Part shown: positions 59,690-64,000 of the stretch, one piece after another
How the letters are laid out: each line of letters begins with the position of its first letter
How positions within the stretch are numbered: the stretch's first letter is position 1
Assembly: GCA_008973525.1 (NCBI GenBank)
Contig: WACJ01000413.1
Coordinates: 124,001-188,000 of the forward strand
Direction of reading: 5' to 3'
DNA length: 64,000 nucleotides
From: Stenopsyche tienmushanensis
Taxonomy: Eukaryota > Arthropoda > Insecta > Trichoptera > Stenopsychidae
The notes under the pieces: generated by a model
Told to the model about the DNA's origin: nothing
Seen by the model: the letters and a program-made list of their open reading frames with translations, nothing else
Databases searched by the model: none
Position numbers and translations under genes: made by a program

Positions 59690-60760
59690 CTTCGCCTATC
59701 GCCCTCCGCCTGTCGTCTGTCACCCGTCAAACGTCGCCAATTGCCAACCACCTATTACCAATCGCCAATTGCCATTCGCCTGTCGCCTGTTGCCCTCCGC
59801 TTGTCGACTGTCGCCTGTTGTCCTTCGCCTGTCGCCCGTTGCCCTCCGCCTTCGCCTATCGCCCTTCGCCTGTCGTCTGTCGCCTCTCGTCCATCGCCAA
59901 TGGCCTGTTGCCTGTTGCCCGTTACCCTCCACCTTCGCCTATCGCCCTCCGCCTGTCGTCTGTCACCCGTCAAACGTCGCCAATTGCCAACCACCTATTA
60001 CCAATCGCCAATTGCCATTCGCCTGTCGCCTGTTGCCCTCCGCTTGTCGACTGTCGTCAATCGCCAAATGCCTGATGCCTGTCGCCCTTCGCCCGTCGCC
60101 CGTTGCCCTTCGCCTGTCGCCTGTCGCCCTTCGCCCGTCGCCCGTTGCCCTTTGCCTGTCGCCTGTCGCCGGTTGTCCTTCGCCTGTCGCCCGTTGCCCT
60201 CCGCCTTCGCCTATCGCCCTTCGCCTGTCGTCTGTCACCCGTCAAACGTCGCCAATTGCCAACCACCTATTACCAATCGCCAATTGCCATTCGCCTGTCG
60301 CCTATTGCCCTCCGCTTGTCGACTGTCGCCTGTTGTCCTTCGCCTGTCGCCCGTTGCCCTCCGCCTTCGCCTATCGCCCTTCGCCTGTCGTCTGTCGCCT
60401 CTCGTCCATCGCCAATGGCCTGTTGCCTGTTGCCCGTTACCCTCCACCTTCGCCTATCGCCCTCCGCCTGTCGTCTGTCACCCGTCAAACGTCGCCAATT
60501 GCCAACCACCTATTACCAATCGCCAATTGCCATTCGCCTGTCGCCTGTTGCCCTCCGCTTGTCGACTGTCGTCAATCGCCAAATGCCTGACGCCTGTCGC
60601 CCTTCGCCCGTCGCCCGTTGCCCTTCGCCTGTCGCCTGTCGCCCTTCGCCCGTCGCCCGTTGCCCTTTGCCTGTCGCCTGTCGCCTGTTGTCCTTCGCCT
60701 GTCGCCCGTTGCCCTCCGCCTTCGCCTATCGCCCTTCGCCTGTCGTCTGTCACCCGTCAA
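59690..60760 (+). repeat. 515-bp tandem duplication inside the array
   Basis: Translations at 59720-59932 and 60235-60447 are identical, and those at 59755-59994 and 60270-60509 and at 59963-60238 and 60478-60753 differ by one to three residues, all with an offset of 515 bp. The near-identity marks a very recent duplication. Confidence 0.9.
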
Positions 60761-61105
60761 ACGTCGCCAATTGCCAATAACCTATTACCAATCGCCAATT
60801 GCCATTCGCCTGTCGCCCGTTGCCCTTCGCCTGGCGCCTGTCGCTTGTCTCCCTTCGCCTGTCGCCCGTTGCCCTCCGCCTGTCGCCTGTCGCCCTTCGC
60901 CTGTCGCCCGTTGCCCTCCGCTTGTCTCTTGTTGCCTATCGCCCTCCGCCTGTCGTCTGTCACCCGTCAAACGTCGCCAAATGCCAATCACCTATTACCA
61001 AACGCCAATTGCCATTCGTCTGTTGCCTGTTGCCCTCCGCTTGTCGCCTGTCGTCAATCGCCAATTGCCTGTCGCCTGTCGCCTGTCGCCCTTTGCCTAT
61101 CGCCG

Positions 61106-62317
61106 GTTTTTGTAGCCTATTTTCCAAAACAAGATCAGTAATGCTGACTGACTGCAACTATTCTTAAGCGGGTGGATAAGTCTCGATACTCTTTTCAATA
61201 AATAATTCGAACCATTTTTTTGGAATTACATTCTGTCTAATGCTGTGATCAGCTTATCCTGCAATTTTAATAGTCATTTCCAACCAATGTTTCCAATTTA
61301 AATGATTTGGCATGAAAAGATTATAGACCTGTTTTGAAATAATTCTTCTTGTATTTTCTCAATTGTTGTATCATTTTTTCCCCTTAAAAACAGCGATCCT
61401 AAAGCCTAAATGATCAAATATCAAAAACAGAATTTTTAACACAGATAAATGAATATATTCATTTTTATATTAATACTCTTACCTTTGTTTTAAAAAGTAA
61501 TGAACGTTATCCAACACATCCATTATTAATGAATTGATTGACTTCATTTGAAATTTTAAATGTACGAGTATACTTTCAATGCTAAAAAATCATCTAAATC
61601 CACGAATAACGAATGGTTTATGATGATTTAAAGATATCGTAATTTGAACGCACAAGCCAATTATAATTATTCAAACGAAACTTTTCATAATTCGCATAGT
61701 CCAGCACATTTTTTTAAATTATTTCCATCAGTTGTTATTATGGCAAAGTACAAAGTGGTTCATCATTCCAAATGATAAAAATACGTAAAATATGCTTAAT
61801 TTACATGGATATCCAAAGGTTATACTGATTATCTAGACTGAAATCCAAGTCTTAAATTCTGAACAAGAATGCTAATTCACAATTAATACACGTCCAAAAT
61901 TGAATGGCAAATATCTTATTGAAACTATTTTATCACTTTTAAAAAAGAATGCTTAACTTCAATGTTAAAATCGATTTAATTTATTAGTAGTTTTGATTCT
62001 AAAAATGTCATTACATGATAATTTTGTTACAGGTCTATATGTAAAATCTAGTCTGAAACAGTTCCAGGCAAACGATTGAAATCGATGACACCAATTACGA
62101 AAAAGGATTAAGTACTTAATCTAATATAAAATGCATGCACTATTGATAATTACATGATACTTAAAAATTAAACAGAATATAAAAATATTAACAACACGAT
62201 GATAGTAAAACATTTTATACTTAAAGCGACATAAATTGATAAAAATATTTCATGCTAGGCACATACATTTCAATAACTAAAATTAAGGAACCATTTAAAC
62301 AACCAATGAAGTATTTT
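61106..62317. other. no recognisable gene
   Basis: AT-rich spacer between the heptamer array and the right-hand repeats. Confidence 0.5.
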
Positions 62318-63243
62318 TTGGAAACGGACTTCTGGCCCTATCAATAACCCGCCCTCTGTCCCACATGATGCCAGCTTGAATTTAATTTATTTTTTAAATG
62401 CAAAAAAGCACAATCAAAGTGACTGCACTTAAGTCCGCCCGAAAGGGTTCGATTTTCAATGGGAAATTCGAATCCTCCCAGTCGCGATTACAGGAGAAGT
62501 GGATAAAGAAGACAATGTAAAAACGGATGTTTAAATTGGTTAACCATCAAATGAATAAAAAATGCTTATAATGAATTTAACATTAATCATCTTTTTTTAG
62601 AAACCTAATATATACATTTTTTTAAATATTGGTTTCGTTAATGAAAAATACTGTTTTCATGCTTAAGCAAATAGCTAATGTGAGCCATATTGAATAAATT
62701 ATTTAGAATATTTAAAACAATTCTATAACAGCTTTTTATTTTTCTCCCCATTGATAAAATATCATTTATTCTGAAATGAATATAATTAGTGACATTATGA
62801 TTTTTTTCAGTTTTGCCATAATTTATATCGCAATTTATGATCGTCTTTGGTACTTAAAAACAAATTCTGGAAAAAAAAGCGAAATTAATCTATTTTTTGA
62901 AAGCATGAATTTAGATGATTATTAGTTATTCGCTTTGCTTTGTTTTGCAGCCTTTAAGTGATAGGTTAGCGGAAATGATAAATATCCTGAAACAAATATG
63001 GTTATCGTGATATTGTGTGTGACCATGTTCTTTAACACCTAAAAAATCCAGCAACGAAGTCAAAAAAGGAGGAAATTGTTTGATAAAACCCGCCATTGAG
63101 ATGATTAAAAACTGTTCTTCCAGCTTAATGTTCTTTCCTTGTTTATCTGGTAAATACGTATTTTAGGCTAAAAAATATTTAGTATAAAAGAGTTTATTGG
63201 GGAATCACATCGTGTTTACGCCACAAAAATAAAAACAATATAA
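62318..63243 (+). repeat. 0.9-kb repeat unit, copy 1
   Basis: Begins TTGGAAACGGACTTCTGGCC. The first 230 bp are about 90% like 63244-63476. Later parts are alignable to copy 2 but more diverged, for example GATAAAACCCGCCATTGAGA (63082) against GATAAAATTCATAATTGAGA (63942). Contains the tRNA-like fold at 62419-62485. Confidence 0.7.
62419..62485 (+). repeat. tRNA-like sequence, family C
   Basis: GTGACTG (62419-62425) and CAGTCGC (62479-62485) pair as a 7-bp acceptor stem with one G.T. Between them are CTTAAGTCCG and a B-box-like AAATTCGAATCC. At 67 nt it lacks a proper D arm and anticodon stem. A second copy lies at about 63346-63412. Best read as a tRNA-derived SINE head or degenerate tRNA. 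Confidence 0.5.
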
Positions 63244-64000
63244 TTTGGAAACGGACTTCTGGCCCTATCAATAACCCGCCCTCTGTCCCACATGATGCCA
63301 GTTTGAATTTAATTTATTTTTTGAATGCAAAAAAAGCACAATCAAAGTGACTGTACTTAAGTCCGCCCGAAAGGGTTCGGTTTTCAATAGAAAATCCGAA
63401 TCCTCTCAGTCGCGATTACAGGAATAGTGGATAAGGAGGACAAAGCAAAAAAGATGTTTAGGTCGGTTAACCATCATTTACATAAATATTGCGTTATCAA
63501 AATTTAGTACGAATTTAATGTCATTTTAATGCAATTAGCATTAATATTTGCCAATTATTTTTATTAACGCAGAGAGTGCATAATTTTGAATAAATTCTTT
63601 AAAATGTCTAATTATTCTATTAACCTAATATGTAATAGCTCTTTATATTACCTTTTGGATAAACGATTTTTCTGAGATTAATGTGCTTGTTGACATCAAT
63701 GAATTTATTTGATTATCCATTTAAATAAATATTAAAACTTTTATTCGTATTTTATCAAAATTGGTCCTTATGTTACCTTGTGAATTGCAGAGTATCCTGA
63801 AATTAATGCGGTTAGTGACATCAGTGAAGATTGTTTTTAGCAATTCATGTTTTTGGCACCCTTCATAAAAATATGTTTAGTCGCCTATGTTGGTACTTTT
63901 ATATGGTTCCTGAAAAAGGGAAGAAACACAACTGTATGATGTGATAAAATTCATAATTGAGATGATTACAAGCTCTTCCTCTTGATTCGAATTGCATCCT
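63244..64000 (+). repeat. 0.9-kb repeat unit, copy 2 (runs off the window)
   Basis: Second unit of the repeat starting at 62318. Inside, ATCCTGAAATTAATGCGGTT, with TTAGTGACATCA, recurs in diverged form at 62769-62799, 63674-63704 and 63796-63825, so the unit itself has internal repetition. Confidence 0.65.

Larger units (their letters stand above)
56512..61105 (+). repeat. GC-rich heptamer minisatellite array, about 650 units
   Basis: About 4.6 kb of head-to-tail 7-mers, consensus CNNTYGC. Frequent units are CTGTCGC, CCGTTGC, CCTTCGC, CCGTCGC, CAATCGC, CAATTGC and CCTCCGC; occasional 6-mers (CTTCGC) shift the phase. The plus strand is C-rich. All three plus frames encode permutations of RLSPVAC and all three minus frames permutations of GDRRQAT, so very long stop-free frames (to 1518 codons, 56585-61141) arise automatically. 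A landmark CGTCAAACGTCGCCAATTGC recurs 14 times (with small changes) between 57079 and 60966, spaced 209 to 492 bp. I see no splice, start or family evidence that any of these ORFs is a gene. Confidence 0.95.

Noticed and set aside
56512..61105. CRISPR array
   Set aside because: The repeat is a contiguous 7-mer with no unique spacers, in a eukaryotic context.
56476..61167. Very long overlapping ORFs (up to 1518 codons) and many minus-strand ORFs
   Set aside because: They all arise from the heptamer repeat, where any frame is stop-free. There are no domains, signal peptides or splice evidence.
62419..62485. Functional tRNA gene
   Set aside because: Only the acceptor stem is good; D arm and anticodon stem cannot be formed, and it is part of a repeated unit.

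Overview
This window looks like a chromosome fragment from an arthropod, most likely an insect. It is strongly AT-rich, its genes have spliceosomal introns (GT-AG) and a CAAAATG start context, and it is crowded with decayed animal transposons: mariner/Tc1, hAT, RTE-type LINE, Mutator-like Phantom, TTAA-bounded MITEs and tRNA-like SINEs. I see no bacterial operons, rRNA, functional tRNA or CRISPR. I cannot name the species or order from sequence alone.

Genes. Three gene models can be supported by reading frame plus splice sites, all on the minus strand. (1) A complete SMYD4-like TPR/MYND/SET protein of 578 aa, coding exons at 23670-23655, 21048-19665 and 18022-17686, with a spliced 5' UTR exon ending at 23872. 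(2) A 185-aa secreted Lys/Glu-rich protein, exons 56177-55707 and 55627-55541. (3) A gene made largely of microexons (15 to 79 nt) between about 42.6 and 37.3 kb; eight junctions can be joined into an open 104-aa frame. A possible frameshifted small gene lies at 51046-50632, and several coding-like single ORFs are noted with low confidence.

Repeats. From 1 to 17.5 kb the window is mostly transposon debris: a TTAA-bounded MITE, two SINE copies, two reverse-transcriptase relics, a mariner, and a hAT element with a mariner nested inside it. From 25 to 36 kb there are a hAT relic and three mariners. From 43.1 to 45.4 kb a Phantom-like Mutator relic bounded by TTAA-GGGGGG contains a younger TTAA-GGCGTC MITE; a further copy of that MITE sits inverted at 47.0-47.9 kb.

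Most striking feature. From about 56.5 to 61.1 kb there is a 4.6-kb GC-rich array of roughly 650 heptamers (consensus CNNTYGC). Because 7 is not a multiple of 3, all three frames of one strand encode the same heptapeptide, which explains the overlapping ORFs of up to 1518 codons. The array has a higher-order structure with recent duplications of about 635 and 515 bp. The right edge (62.3-64.0 kb) holds two diverged copies of a roughly 0.9-kb unit carrying a tRNA-like fold.
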